A stretch of 64,000 nucleotides of DNA from Bacillus aquiflavi (GCF_019915265.1 NZ_CP082780.1:620001-684000), one strand, 5' to 3'; counted from the stretch's first letter, positions 15,125-24,726 are shown. Translations and numbers: made by a program. Notes: generated by a model not told the origin, from the letters alone.

Positions 15125-16219
15125 TTAGTTAATTCGCACTTTTGTTTCTTTATTAAAAAAGTGGGCTTTATTCATATTAAATGCGGAGTGAATTTCATCT
15201 CCTTGATTTAGATGAGAATCATTTGTACGCACAACAAAACTTTGTCCGTTAATGTCTGAATATAGGATTGTTTCCGCACCGGTAAGTTCGGCAACATCAA
15301 TTTTGGCGATCATTGTTGTATCCGATAATGCATTGGAAAGTGTTTCTGTATTGTGAATATCTTCAGGACGGATCCCTAAAATAAGCTCCTTACCATCATA
15401 GTTTTGTTCACGAAGGATCTTCACTTTTTCTTCAGGAACAGCAATCGAGAATGGACCCATCTTAAAATGGCTGTTTTCTATTTTTCCTTTAAAAAAGTTC
15501 ATTGCCGGTGAACCGATAAAACTGCCAACAAAAATATTATTAGGCTTTTCATACACTTCTTTTGGCGTTCCAATCTGTTGAATGATTCCATCTTTCATGA
15601 CAACTAAACGGGTTGCCATTGTCATTGCTTCTGTTTGATCATGTGTGACATAAATTGTAGTTGTTTGCAAACGTTGATGAAGTTTGATAATTTCAGCCCG
15701 CATTTGAACACGAAGCTTTGCATCCAAATTTGAAAGAGGTTCATCCATTAAAAACACTTTGGCATCACGAACAATTGCACGTCCTAACGCTACTCGTTGA
15801 CGTTGGCCTCCAGATAAGGATTTTGGTTTGCGGCTTAAATAAGGCTCTAAACCGAGAATTTTTGCTGCATCATTTACACGGCGTTTAATTTCCGCCTTTG
15901 GCAACTTGCGTAATTTTAATCCAAAAGCCATGTTATCATATACGCTCATATGCGGATAAAGTGCATATTTTTGAAAAACCATTGCGATATCTCGATCTTT
16001 AGGAGCAACGTCATTTACGCGTTTACCATCGAGGTAAAAGTCGCCTTTCGTAATTTCTTCAAGTCCGGCAATCATTCTTAAAGTTGTTGACTTACCACAA
16101 CCGGAAGGTCCAACTAAAACAATAAATTCTTTATCTTTAATATGGAGATTGAAGTCACTTACAGCCGTGACATCATGATTGTAAATTTTATATACATGAT
16201 GAAGCTTTAGTTCAGGCAT
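15125..16219 (-). CDS. msmX: MsmX, shared ATPase of carbohydrate ABC importers
   Basis: A 364-residue ABC ATPase of the MalK/UgpC class. It has Walker A GPSGCGKST (about 37-45), the Q-loop FQKYALYP, signature LSGGQRQRVALGRA, Walker B VFLMDEPLSNLD, the H-loop THDQTEA, and a C-terminal TOBE-type regulatory region. In B. subtilis MsmX energises several sugar importers whose operons lack their own ATPase. No permease or binding protein lies beside it here, which fits that shared role. The adjacent yxkF is the same neighbour as in B. subtilis. The start is ATG at 16219 with GGAGGGAT upstream. Confidence 0.93.
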   Translation of the reverse strand: MPELKLHHVYKIYNHDVTAVSDFNLHIKDKEFIVLVGPSGCGKSTTLRMIAGLEEITKGDFYLDGKRVNDVAPKDRDIAMVFQKYALYPHMSVYDNMAFGLKLRKLPKAEIKRRVNDAAKILGLEPYLSRKPKSLSGGQRQRVALGRAIVRDAKVFLMDEPLSNLDAKLRVQMRAEIIKLHQRLQTTTIYVTHDQTEAMTMATRLVVMKDGIIQQIGTPKEVYEKPNNIFVGSFIGSPAMNFFKGKIENSHFKMGPFSIAVPEEKVKILREQNYDGKELILGIRPEDIHNTETLSNALSDTTMIAKIDVAELTGAETILYSDINGQSFVVRTNDSHLNQGDEIHSAFNMNKAHFFNKETKVRIN

Positions 16220-16326
16220 TTAATTATCCCTCCTCTATAAAGTGTATAGAATAAGGATAAGTTTCCATATAGGCAAAACGCACAAAGGTTAAGTGGTGAA
16301 AAGATATATAATATGTGAAAACTGCC

Positions 16327-17229
16327 TCACTTCTCAACTAACGGATAAAGTATAGCAGCTAAAAAAATTGCTATCGCATCATGAAAATCTTCGAAAGTAA
16401 TGCCTGTTTTTTTTGTGAATTTTTCAAGTCGATATTGCAGTGTATTCCGATGAATATATAATTTTTTTGCGGTTAATGAAGCATTAAAATAGTTTTCAAT
16501 ATATGTTTTAACAGTATGGAGCAGTTCATCTTTACTAGATAAAATATCATTATATTCATAAATGAGCATGCGTTGCAGCTCCTGTGGAATGCTTATTAGC
16601 AGCAATGTTGGCAATATTCGTTCGAACGTGAGCACCCTTTCTGTTTGCAAAAATTTCATCCCAGTTTTAAAAAAGTGATTCTCAATTTTAAAATGAGTAC
16701 GAAACGTGTTATTGATATCGCGGAATTTCCCAATATACATTTTTATATTGATATAAAAATCGCTTGTAAGAGTGTCTATTATCGATATAAGTTCCTCTTT
16801 ACTTACAGTTTGGGATCCCATTTTTTCCAAAATAATCCCTGTATGTTCATTTTCCCATATGATGATAATTTCCTCAGGAAAAAATCCTTGAAATGCGTTT
16901 TCAAAGTCGTATCTCTCGTTCTCGTTCATTTTGCATGTAAAATAAATGGCGCGATACTGTTTTTTATTTTTTAACTGAGGAAGATCTCCTTTTGAAAAAA
17001 GAAATTCATACCATACCTTTGCTTTAATAGAACGATTAAAATCGAACGATTTGTATGGAAATAAAGCTTTTAGTAAATTTAATTCACTATCCGATAAATC
17101 TTGAATTGGAATTCCAATCCATTGATCTGTTAATGGATCTTGCAACCAATGGAAATGTTGGGATTTTGTCGTCGAGGGATGCTTTTTTTGAATCGCTTTT
17201 GGATAAAATGATTGTAATTTACTAATCAT
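16327..17229 (-). CDS. yxkF: PucR/CdaR-type transcriptional regulator, YxkF-like
   Basis: A 300-residue regulator. The C-terminal 55 residues form the PucR helix-turn-helix (NYFNASLTAKKLYIHRNTLQ then YRLEKFTKKTGI). The larger N-terminal part resembles the CdaR GGDEF-like sensor region, which lacks catalytic motifs. It sits upstream of msmX in the same orientation with a 107-bp gap, the B. subtilis arrangement. ATG 17229 is the likely start because GGAGTGG lies at normal distance; GTG 17238 overlaps it. Targets and effector are unknown. Confidence 0.8.
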   Translation of the reverse strand: MISKLQSFYPKAIQKKHPSTTKSQHFHWLQDPLTDQWIGIPIQDLSDSELNLLKALFPYKSFDFNRSIKAKVWYEFLFSKGDLPQLKNKKQYRAIYFTCKMNENERYDFENAFQGFFPEEIIIIWENEHTGIILEKMGSQTVSKEELISIIDTLTSDFYINIKMYIGKFRDINNTFRTHFKIENHFFKTGMKFLQTERVLTFERILPTLLLISIPQELQRMLIYEYNDILSSKDELLHTVKTYIENYFNASLTAKKLYIHRNTLQYRLEKFTKKTGITFEDFHDAIAIFLAAILYPLVEK

Positions 17230-17316
17230 GCTTACCACTCCAATATTTGTATTTTTAACAGTATAAGATTGTATATAAAGTAAATTTTTAAAATAAATTT
17301 CTTTTTTTATACAAAT

Positions 17317-17402
17317 TAAAAAACGCTTGTAGTCGATGCAAAAGCCTATAGAACAGTCGTTTATAAGCTTACAACGAAGAAATCTTTAACAGTATTATAA
17401 CA
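17317..17402 (-). repeat. Dispersed TTTAGACTG element, copy 4 (minus strand, diverged)
   Basis: On the plus strand it reads AAAACGCTTGTAGTCGA, then TATAGAACAGTCGTTTATAAG and CTTACAACGAAG. These are the reverse complements of the element's right end and internal blocks. The outer left end (TTTAACAGTAT) is degraded. Unlike the plus-strand copies it lies between two divergent genes. Confidence 0.6.
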
Positions 17403-17489
17403 GTGAGTATTAAAAAAATGGTATGTGGTAATCAACAAAAAGTGTTATAATGCCATACAATAGAGGTAATGAATAACGAGGTGTAGAAA

Positions 17490-17750
17490 ATGGAATATTC
17501 ACAAGAGATTAAAAATCGTCTAAAACGGCTTGAAGGTCAAATTAGAGGTGTTATACGGATGATGGAAGAAGACAAGCATTGTAAAGATGTTGTTACACAG
17601 CTTTCAGCAGTCCGTTCTGCTGTTGATCGCGCGATCGGCATTATTGTTGCAAAAAACTTAGAAACATGTATTCGTGATGCGAATGAGAAGGGCACGAACG
17701 CAGAGGAGGCCATTCAAGAAGCTGTTAATATGATTGTTAAAAGCAGGTAG
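17490..17750 (+). CDS. cstR: CstR-type persulfide-sensing repressor (CsoR family)
   Basis: An 86-residue all-helical repressor of the CsoR/RcnR/CstR family. Cys31 (in HCKDVVTQLSA) and Cys60 (in LETC) sit exactly where S. aureus CstR has its two reactive cysteines. The histidine used by copper-sensing CsoR is replaced by Asn56. It is therefore more likely to sense reactive sulfur species, forming di- or polysulfide links, than copper. No rhodanese, TauE/SafE or persulfide dioxygenase gene is nearby, so its targets lie outside the window. The start is ATG at 17490 after GAGGTG. Confidence 0.82.
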   Translation: MEYSQEIKNRLKRLEGQIRGVIRMMEEDKHCKDVVTQLSAVRSAVDRAIGIIVAKNLETCIRDANEKGTNAEEAIQEAVNMIVKSR

Positions 17751-17776
17751 AGTAACATTTCGCTAACAATTAGGTC

Positions 17777-17810
17777 ATTTCAGTGGAGGAGAAGAAAACT
17801 CCACTGAAAT
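17777..17810. terminator. Bidirectional terminator
   Basis: ATTTCAGTGGAG pairs with CTCCACTGAAAT (12 bp) around a purine-rich 10-base loop. It lies between the convergent cstR gene and the 63-codon gene on the minus strand. Confidence 0.75.
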
Positions 17811-17818
17811 GTTGCGAT

Positions 17819-18010
17819 TTATTTTAGTTCATGAGGGGGCTCTTCTTCATAAAAGTCACGTGCTTCTTCAATGTTTGTTGAATCATAACGCATATGAACA
17901 GAGCCGCCTGACATTCCTTCATTAATCATTCGATCTATATCCAGATAAGCTTTATCTCGGCCTTCGTGAGCAGTATCTTCGCAAAAAGTGCAATTCTCTT
18001 TTTCCTTCAT
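17819..18010 (-). CDS. Conserved small acidic protein, function unknown
   Basis: A 63-residue soluble protein with a CTFC cysteine pair at residues 7-10 and a strongly acidic C terminus (EEARDFYEEEPPHELK). The ribosome binding site AGAGGAGG, 6 bp before ATG 18010, is close to ideal. I do not recognise a named family. A single CxxC pair could bind metal in a dimer or be redox-active, but nothing further can be read. Confidence 0.78.
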   Translation of the reverse strand: MKEKENCTFCEDTAHEGRDKAYLDIDRMINEGMSGGSVHMRYDSTNIEEARDFYEEEPPHELK

Positions 18011-18112
18011 AGTTTTCCTCCTCTATCAATTAGTTTACACCAATATTTTGCCGCTGAAAGGATTATCTCATACAAAAGAGGAGCAGAAAAAATGATGAAC
18101 TACTTTACGAAT

Positions 18113-18319
18113 TTACTTATCATATACATGGAAAAGCATTAATTCATGAATTTGCTCGTTTTTTTTATTTATCTCGGGAGGAATAGAAGAAGTCCATTCA
18201 ATCGATCCATTTTGGTGATAAATGGCTGTATATTTTTCTCGTTTATAATAAAATGAAATTCGCCATCCTGGCATTTGTTTATTTTCATATAGTGATTGTA
18301 ATTGGAAATGTGTCAGCAT
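18113..18319 (-). CDS. yheE: YheE-like protein (DUF5342)
   Basis: A 68-residue protein opening MLTHFQLQSLYENKQMPGWR and continuing ISFYYKREKYTAIYHQNGSIEW, which matches my recollection of B. subtilis YheE. It lies just downstream of the yheCD-type genes, as in B. subtilis. Function is unknown; the gene order suggests a sporulation-linked role. Confidence 0.8.
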   Translation of the reverse strand: MLTHFQLQSLYENKQMPGWRISFYYKREKYTAIYHQNGSIEWTSSIPPEINKKNEQIHELMLFHVYDK

Positions 18320-18446
18320 TTCAAGTCTCCCCTCTGTTTTACCATTAAAAAAATAGGCTCGTCCATCGGCTAAACAATCATGCCGTAAAAACTCCCAATG
18401 AAAGAGCGAGATAGGGAGCTAACGGCACAAAACGTTTACCCTTATC

Positions 18447-19637
18447 TTATTTTAAAGGAAAGTTCGTCATTTGAAAAAATAATTGACAAAGCTTTTCAAC
18501 TCTTTTTTCTTCAATTTCTAATTCATCGAAGCTCATTGGCTTTGAGTTAATTTCATAAATCACATACTGATCATCGTTCGTTATACCGACATCAATAGAG
18601 AATTCGCCAAAAAAGCCAAGCTCTTTCGATAAACATTCTCCACAACGTTTCGCCAACATTGTAAGGTTTTGATCATGCTTTTGATTCTGGATGATATTGT
18701 AAGGTAACAGTCGGCCTCCATTAGGAATATGAGTTGTAAGTTCTTGCTTTTGTGATTGGCGAATTCCAATACCAGTAATGTCATATTGATTTAAGTTTGC
18801 GTGGACTAATAAACGTAAATCAAATCGGTGTCCTTCAATCGTTTTTGTCTTAATTTCCTCTTGAGCAATATACTTTTTCTTTAATAATTGATCCTTCATT
18901 TCAGACCAAAAGGCTGAAAAATCAGGAAAATGATGTTGATGTCCGATTTTTTCCAAAAGAATTTTTTTATTGTCGGGCATTGTTAAGCGATAAATTCCTT
19001 TTCCTTTTCCCGAGCATGCTGGTTTTAAATATAAACGTACATGCTTTTGTAAAAATATGTTCAGTTGCTTTGCTGTGTCGATTAAAATTGTTTCTGGTAA
19101 ATATGATTTTAATATTGAATGTTGTTTTAATAAAGTATAACATTCATATTTATCAATAAAGCACGGATTAAATAATGGAATTCCTTTATTTTTGAAAGTA
19201 CGAATTGTTTGTTCAAATTGGCGTGTTTTTTCAAATGCACGGGATGGGATACGATTATAAACTAAATCTGGAAATGGAGCTGTCACTGTTTGCCATTTTT
19301 TGTGTTTTGGAATATATATAAATCCAATGATATGATCAGCATTTATTCCGTCTGGAGTAAAGACGAAGGAAGCCGCCTTTTTTTTTGTCAGAGACAGTTG
19401 CAACGCTTTAAAGAGCGGAATGTTACCTTTAATAAATCCATTCTTTTTACGATTAGTTAAAATCCCTATTAATGGTCCAAGATGATTTTTACCTATTCTA
19501 AAAGGAAAGGAAAAGATAGATTGTTTTTTTTCGTTACGATAAAATAAAAGCGGTTTATTTAATCCGCCAAACGTAAAATCATGATTTTTTTCTGAATGAA
19601 ACCAAAGTTTGTTCGTACGGTCGTAATGGACGATCAT
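18447..19637 (-). CDS. YheC/YheD-family ATP-grasp protein (paralogue 4 of 4)
   Basis: A 396-residue member of the YheC/YheD endospore coat-associated family, a branch of the ATP-grasp fold. The N-terminal region contains LGPLIGILTNRKKNGF. The ATP-grasp part has the lysine-containing LYLKPACSGKGKGIYRL loop and the metal-binding end YEINSKPMSF. Its start overlaps the stop of the preceding gene by 4 bp (ATGA). B. subtilis has only yheC and yheD, so this is one of two extra paralogues. Its enzymatic activity is unknown. It is the last ATP-grasp gene before yheE. Confidence 0.85.
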   Translation of the reverse strand: MIVHYDRTNKLWFHSEKNHDFTFGGLNKPLLFYRNEKKQSIFSFPFRIGKNHLGPLIGILTNRKKNGFIKGNIPLFKALQLSLTKKKAASFVFTPDGINADHIIGFIYIPKHKKWQTVTAPFPDLVYNRIPSRAFEKTRQFEQTIRTFKNKGIPLFNPCFIDKYECYTLLKQHSILKSYLPETILIDTAKQLNIFLQKHVRLYLKPACSGKGKGIYRLTMPDNKKILLEKIGHQHHFPDFSAFWSEMKDQLLKKKYIAQEEIKTKTIEGHRFDLRLLVHANLNQYDITGIGIRQSQKQELTTHIPNGGRLLPYNIIQNQKHDQNLTMLAKRCGECLSKELGFFGEFSIDVGITNDDQYVIYEINSKPMSFDELEIEEKRVEKLCQLFFQMTNFPLK

Positions 19638-21001
19638 TTAAAAACTTCCTCTGGTTTTTTAATCGCCTTTTCTGATAAAAAAACTGCAAAAGCGAGAGAC
19701 AATTTTCTTGTTAAAAGCTCAAATCTGTTTAAATGGGGATGAGCAAAAATTGATCTTCCAGGTTTAGAGTTTGCTTCAAAAAGCCAAATATCCCCATTTT
19801 TATCGATTCCTAAATCAAAGCCAATTTCTCCGATAATTCCATCTACTTGATTTTCAAGGGCTTTGCTTAATAAAAGTGCTGTATTTGTTAATTTTTCTTC
19901 ATATTGTTTGCGAACTTCATCATCAGGAAAAACCTCTCTCAACGTCTTAATTTCTCCGCCATTTTTTACATGTGTTGTGGGGCTGCCAGGACCTGCTATT
20001 TTGGCAGCGATGGCGGTCACTTTCCAATCCCCTTGATCATCCTTATTCGTATGGATGCGAAAGTCAACAAGTCGCTTATTGACTCTTATTAAATGGATTC
20101 CTTGCTGAATGAGCATTTTTTCAAGTTTTCGATTTGTAAAAATATGATGAATCAGTTTTTCTAACGTTGGAAATTTTTTTAATTTATTTTCTCCATACTT
20201 GTCGCGATAACGACAATAATACACATTTTCATGTTTGTCATGTAAAATTTGATGAACCCCTAGCCCAAGACTGCCGTTCATCGGTTTGATATATATATGT
20301 CCATATTGAAATAACATATTTTCAATGTGTGAAAATGAAGAAAATGAGTGTGTTTCGGGCAAGAAGCTTTTCACTTCTCCAACATTTAGCAACATGTTAT
20401 GAATATCTAATTTATTAAAAAATCCCGGGTTATACCATGGAATTAAGTACTCATCTTGTAGCTTTTGTTTTATTTTTCGTTGAATTGTTTTATTTTCTGA
20501 TCTTCTATTAGGTAAGCGATCATAAATGACGTTTGGAAACGGAATCTCTCTTGTTTCCCAAACTTGATTCTCGTAAAAATATCCTTTTATTAACCCTTTC
20601 TCCCAATCGATGTGCTGCTCCCCAAAAACAAATGGAAGAGCTCCAACTGCTTTTTTTAAAGAAAGAAGCTTTCCGATAAAATGTGAACGATCTCCTATTG
20701 GCCGTATTTTAATCGGGGTAAAGCCAGATGTAAAGATTCCTATAAGCGGACCAATGAAAAGAGTTTGATCATGCACAAATAAATGAAGCGGTATGTTAAA
20801 ATTAGGGAAAAATAGTTTATTGCGAATATCTTCGCTTATGACAATCGTATTTTTTCCTTTTGGATGAGCGAAACATTTTGCTTGTACAGAGCTTGTTCCG
20901 AAAGAAATTTTTTCAATTGGCTCATTCGGCTTAAAATCAGCTGGATAATAAATAATCCCTTCCATAGAGTCAGTAATATGAACTGGATAACGTTTTCTCA
21001 T
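19634..21001 (-). CDS. yheD: YheD, endospore coat-associated ATP-grasp protein
   Basis: A 455-residue protein close to B. subtilis YheD (453 residues) in length and sequence: IIYYPADFKPN near the start, LFIGPLIGIFTSGF, VIYDRLPNRRSE, YIKPMNGSLGLGVHQI, VDFRIHTNKDDQGDWKVTAI and FEANSKPGRSIF. The last two blocks belong to the ATP-grasp ATP/Mg site. It is part of a tightly overlapped four-gene operon. YheD has been localised to the forming spore in B. subtilis, but its substrate is not known. Confidence 0.92.
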   Translation of the reverse strand: MRKRYPVHITDSMEGIIYYPADFKPNEPIEKISFGTSSVQAKCFAHPKGKNTIVISEDIRNKLFFPNFNIPLHLFVHDQTLFIGPLIGIFTSGFTPIKIRPIGDRSHFIGKLLSLKKAVGALPFVFGEQHIDWEKGLIKGYFYENQVWETREIPFPNVIYDRLPNRRSENKTIQRKIKQKLQDEYLIPWYNPGFFNKLDIHNMLLNVGEVKSFLPETHSFSSFSHIENMLFQYGHIYIKPMNGSLGLGVHQILHDKHENVYYCRYRDKYGENKLKKFPTLEKLIHHIFTNRKLEKMLIQQGIHLIRVNKRLVDFRIHTNKDDQGDWKVTAIAAKIAGPGSPTTHVKNGGEIKTLREVFPDDEVRKQYEEKLTNTALLLSKALENQVDGIIGEIGFDLGIDKNGDIWLFEANSKPGRSIFAHPHLNRFELLTRKLSLAFAVFLSEKAIKKPEEVFK

Positions 21002-22086
21002 TCGATTATTTCCTCTCTTTCCTTTTTTATTCGTGTCATTACATTCAAGCCGTGAACTAGTGGGGCTGAATAAAGTGTCTCTTTAATAAGTGGATTTGTT
21101 TGCAAGGCAACTTTTCTGCCAGGTTTGGAGTTAATATCTAATATCCAAATTGCTCCGTCTTTCGCTACTCCAATATCCATCCCTAGTTCAAATAGCTGAG
21201 GAAATTCTTTTTCCAATATGATCGGGAGTTTAGATAAAATTTCATTTATTTCCGTACAAATAAAATGTTTAAAAGGGGGATTTTTGTTTTTTATCCATGT
21301 TTCAAAGGAAATAACTTTTGCGCCAGCGCTTAAGTTTGATAATAATCCGTTCTCTTTGCCTACCCGTACTCCCCGGCCTCGCTCCGTCCATTGTCCGTTT
21401 TTGTCCTTCTGTAACAGGACACGAATGTCAAAAGGACGCAGCAATTCATCAGAAAGTTTGAAATATGGTTGAACCAAGTATTGTCGCTGTTTTAGTAGTT
21501 TGTTTAATAAAATCATCTTTTTTTCTTTATTTAGAGAAAAACGCGATACGAGTTGTTGTTTTTCTGTTTTTACAACGATGCCATCGTCATATTTTTCTAA
21601 TAGATAAAGTCCGTGCCCACTTGATCCATTGATCGGTTTGATAATGATTTTTTTCTGTTTTTCGAGGTAGTCGATAACGTTTTCAGCATGTAATATAGGT
21701 TCTGCTGGTGGAATGTAAGGTTTTATTTCTTGATATTTTCTTAACGTTTCATATTGTTTTAGTTTGTTTGGAAGACCATAACCGATAAATACTAAATCTG
21801 GGCGCTTTTTTAACCACGATACGATTGGTTTGCATTTTTTTGAGTGATCATCCTCACTGTAAAAGCAGCGATCATACAATATATGAGGGATGTCAAACTC
21901 ACTTTCTTCCCACATATTTTTAGTATGGTTATACCTTTCACCGTTAACTTTCAAAGTAAGCGGATGTATTTTTGATGGTACGAATCGGAAGCAGTCTATT
22001 TTATAATTCCAGGCGTGCTTTGCTACTTCTGTAAAATAGCTGTCTTCACTTTTAAAATTTAACGTAACAAAGCCAAAAGTTAGCAT
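20998..22086 (-). CDS. yheC: YheC, endospore coat-associated ATP-grasp protein
   Basis: A 362-residue protein matching YheC in length (363 in B. subtilis) and in its place directly upstream of yheD. It opens MLTFGFVTLNFKSEDSYFTE. It carries IIKPINGSSGHGLYLLEKYD (ATP-binding lysine and glycine-rich loop), RPFDIRVLLQKDKNGQW and WILDINSKPGRK (metal-binding acidic/Asn motif). The start overlaps the end of the 467-codon gene by 7 bp and its stop overlaps yheD by 4 bp. Confidence 0.9.
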   Translation of the reverse strand: MLTFGFVTLNFKSEDSYFTEVAKHAWNYKIDCFRFVPSKIHPLTLKVNGERYNHTKNMWEESEFDIPHILYDRCFYSEDDHSKKCKPIVSWLKKRPDLVFIGYGLPNKLKQYETLRKYQEIKPYIPPAEPILHAENVIDYLEKQKKIIIKPINGSSGHGLYLLEKYDDGIVVKTEKQQLVSRFSLNKEKKMILLNKLLKQRQYLVQPYFKLSDELLRPFDIRVLLQKDKNGQWTERGRGVRVGKENGLLSNLSAGAKVISFETWIKNKNPPFKHFICTEINEILSKLPIILEKEFPQLFELGMDIGVAKDGAIWILDINSKPGRKVALQTNPLIKETLYSAPLVHGLNVMTRIKKEREEIIE

Positions 22087-23462
22087 GAATTTTCACTTCC
22101 CCCATTCGATAATGCTAATACTTTTGCATAATTGATGATTCCTTTTGCAGACGGTCGAATGTTTGCTTTATGATTTGGATATTTTTTCGACGGTTTTGAG
22201 TTTATTTCAATCATCCATAACCCTCCATTAATATCAACACCAATATCTATCCCAAGCTCTCCGATCACTCCTTCATGTTGATTACTCATAACAGAAGCCG
22301 CCTCTATTGCCAGCTCCTTCATATGAGAAAAAATTTGCAATGCTTTATGGAAATGAAAGTGTGTTAATAATACTGAAAAAGGCTTTACAATTTCTCCGCC
22401 TTGAGAAATATTTGAAACAAATTGATGATTAGCAGAAAGTCTAGCTACGATAGAGGTAACAGTCCATGTATGCATGTTTCGTTTTTGACAAAGGAGACGG
22501 AAGTCCAACGGTCTATTATTTGCAGTTATTAAATAGATACCTTGTTGAACAATGTATGCTTGCTTTTTTAATTGTGAAGTAAAATATTGATAAAAATGTT
22601 CAATGTCTTTAAAGCTTTGCTCGTTTTCTTCCACGCTAGTTGTTGATAATTGCACAGCTAAATTGTTTCCTTTTTTTTTAATGCGAACAATGTCTTTACC
22701 TTGACTTCCATGTAATGGTTTAATAAATAAAAGATCATAACACGTTATCTTTTTTGTGAAATTTCCTTTAGTTAAAATATTTGTTTCAGGTAAAAAACGG
22801 TGTAGTTTTTTCTCAATCATTAATTGTTTGTGTACTTCCCATTTTGAAAGAAATTTATAGTTAAAAAATGGAATATTGTAATTTTTTAATTGAGCTTGAA
22901 ATGAACAAAACATTTTGCTTAGTTCCCGTCTGCGGGAATGAATGCGGTTATAAACAACGTTTGGAATTGGCAGACAGCTGTTATGCCATTTCTCGTTTTC
23001 ATAAAAGTAACCGTTTAAAGTTCTATTTGTTATGTTTTGGAGCGAGCATACATAAAAAAAACAATTTAATTTACTGGCATATTTGTGAAGCTCATAACAA
23101 AAATCATGTACAGTGTAAAAATGAACTTGATCCAATTCTTCATTTATTTCTGTTAACAAAGTAATAATAGGTCCGAAATAAACCGTTTTTTCGGCAGCGA
23201 TAAACTTGGCACCTAAACAAATTGTTCTAGCTGGAAGAAAAAGCTTAGCTAATAAATTGTTCGGAATTTCGATCATATTTTCTTCACTTTCAAAAGAAGC
23301 AACCGAGACACGGACAGAGGCTTTTTCGACAATGAGATGAAGTAAATCATTTTCGGACAGCTTCCACTTATGAAATAACGCTGTACTTAATCGGATAAAA
23401 TATGAATGATCATGAAATACTTCACATGGATGAATCGTAATAGATAAAAAAGAGGCTGTCAT
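22080..23462 (-). CDS. YheC/YheD-family ATP-grasp protein (paralogue 1 of 4)
   Basis: The first gene of the operon. It shares the YheD layout: VYFGPIITLLTE, VVYNRIHSRRRE, LFIKPLHGSQGKDIVRI, LDFRLLCQKRNMHTW and WMIEINSKPSKK. ATG 23462 is taken as start because AGGA lies 8 bp before it; the frame extends to ATG 23477 and TTG 23483. It is the second extra paralogue relative to B. subtilis. A sigma-K-like promoter lies about 70 bp upstream, which would place expression in the late mother cell. Confidence 0.85.
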   Translation of the reverse strand: MTASFLSITIHPCEVFHDHSYFIRLSTALFHKWKLSENDLLHLIVEKASVRVSVASFESEENMIEIPNNLLAKLFLPARTICLGAKFIAAEKTVYFGPIITLLTEINEELDQVHFYTVHDFCYELHKYASKLNCFFYVCSLQNITNRTLNGYFYENEKWHNSCLPIPNVVYNRIHSRRRELSKMFCSFQAQLKNYNIPFFNYKFLSKWEVHKQLMIEKKLHRFLPETNILTKGNFTKKITCYDLLFIKPLHGSQGKDIVRIKKKGNNLAVQLSTTSVEENEQSFKDIEHFYQYFTSQLKKQAYIVQQGIYLITANNRPLDFRLLCQKRNMHTWTVTSIVARLSANHQFVSNISQGGEIVKPFSVLLTHFHFHKALQIFSHMKELAIEAASVMSNQHEGVIGELGIDIGVDINGGLWMIEINSKPSKKYPNHKANIRPSAKGIINYAKVLALSNGGSENSC

Positions 23463-23529
23463 TGTGTCATTCCTCATTTTCAATTCTTTTTTCCTTTTTT
23501 GCTGAAAAATTAGGCGAAAGCTGATAATG

Positions 23530-23558
23530 TATCGTATGTAACGTAAACAGTTGTTGTG
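23530..23558 (-). promoter_or_regulatory. Sigma-K-like promoter of the YheC/YheD operon
   Basis: On the minus strand CACA (23558-23555) is followed after 16 bp by CATACGATA (23538-23530). This fits the sigma-K pattern mACm-N16-CATANNNTA. Sigma-E recognises a related -10, so the exact factor is uncertain. Confidence 0.5.
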
Positions 23559-23589
23559 ATTTTAAAACGTGATTGAAAGGTAGATGCAG

Positions 23590-24726
23590 ATGAAAATAGC
23601 TTTAACTGTCTTATTTATGGTGATCATTGGAGCATTAATAGGTGGTATTACAAACTCACTCGCAATAAAAATGCTTTTTCGTCCTTATAAGCCAATTTAT
23701 ATTGGAAAGAAGAGACTTCCATTCACACCAGGGCTTATTCCAAAGCGAAGAGAAGAGTTAGCTCAACAGCTTGGAAGAATGGTTGTCGATCATCTTCTTA
23801 CACCAGAAAGTATTAAAAAGAAATTTATGCATGAAAGTTTTCAGCAAGATATGTGCAAAATTGTGCAAACTGAAACAGAACGTATATTTAATTCATCATT
23901 GATCGTTCATCAATTGTTTGCAAAGTTTGGAATCAACGATATCAATGGACAAGCAAACAAGCAGATAAAGCAGTTCATTGAAAAAGAGTATGAAAACTTT
24001 ATGAAAACACAACGTGATCTCCCCCTAAAAACCGTTTTACCAGAAGAGCTTCTTGAAAAAATAGACAGAAACATCGAAAGGGTTTCACAGCAAATTATTC
24101 ATAAAGGCGTTGACTATTTTTTAAGTGATGAAGGCAAATGGCGAATCGAGAAAATGATTGATGATTTTATTCGAGAGCGTGCAGGTAAGCTCGGGGGAAT
24201 GCTGCAAATGTTTGTCAGCAATATGAGTATAGCTGACAAAGTTCAGCCTGAGATTATTAAGTTTTTAAAAAATGATGGAACTGAAGAATTACTCATTTCA
24301 TTATTATCTAAAGAATGGGATAAATTGATTGAAAATAAAGTAGAAGAAATTGAAGAGCGCGTTGGAAAAGACCGGATGATCAGTTTATTACATAATTTTT
24401 CCGATAAAGTCATAAAAGTTGACGATTTTCTTAATAGACCGCTTGCTAACGTACTTGCTCCGTACAAAAATGTTATTATACATAAAATAGTTCCTCAATT
24501 TGTTCGTTTTCTAGGGGACTGGCTTGAGGAAAGTATTGAACGGGTTATGAAAAAGCTTCATTTAGCAGACATTGTTCGCGAGCAGGTGGAATCCTTTTCC
24601 ATTGAGCGTCTTGAGGAAATGGTTTTATTAATTTCACGAAGGGAATTTAAAATGATTACATATTTAGGAGCTCTTTTAGGAGGAATGATCGGTTTTATTC
24701 AAGGAATGATTGTTTTGCTCTTTTAA
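23590..24726 (+). CDS. yheB: YheB, DUF445 membrane protein
   Basis: A 378-residue protein with a membrane helix at each end and a long helical middle, the layout of the DUF445/YheB family. The conserved N-terminal motif [18 protein letters not shown] is followed by [18 protein letters not shown]. Function is unknown. ATG 23590 has AAAGGT at suitable spacing; ATG 23584 lies too close to it. It is divergent from the YheC/YheD operon, as yheB is from yheC in B. subtilis maps. Confidence 0.9.
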   Translation: MKIALTVLFMVIIGALIGGITNSLAIKMLFRPYKPIYIGKKRLPFTPGLIPKRREELAQQLGRMVVDHLLTPESIKKKFMHESFQQDMCKIVQTETERIFNSSLIVHQLFAKFGINDINGQANKQIKQFIEKEYENFMKTQRDLPLKTVLPEELLEKIDRNIERVSQQIIHKGVDYFLSDEGKWRIEKMIDDFIRERAGKLGGMLQMFVSNMSIADKVQPEIIKFLKNDGTEELLISLLSKEWDKLIENKVEEIEERVGKDRMISLLHNFSDKVIKVDDFLNRPLANVLAPYKNVIIHKIVPQFVRFLGDWLEESIERVMKKLHLADIVREQVESFSIERLEEMVLLISRREFKMITYLGALLGGMIGFIQGMIVLLF

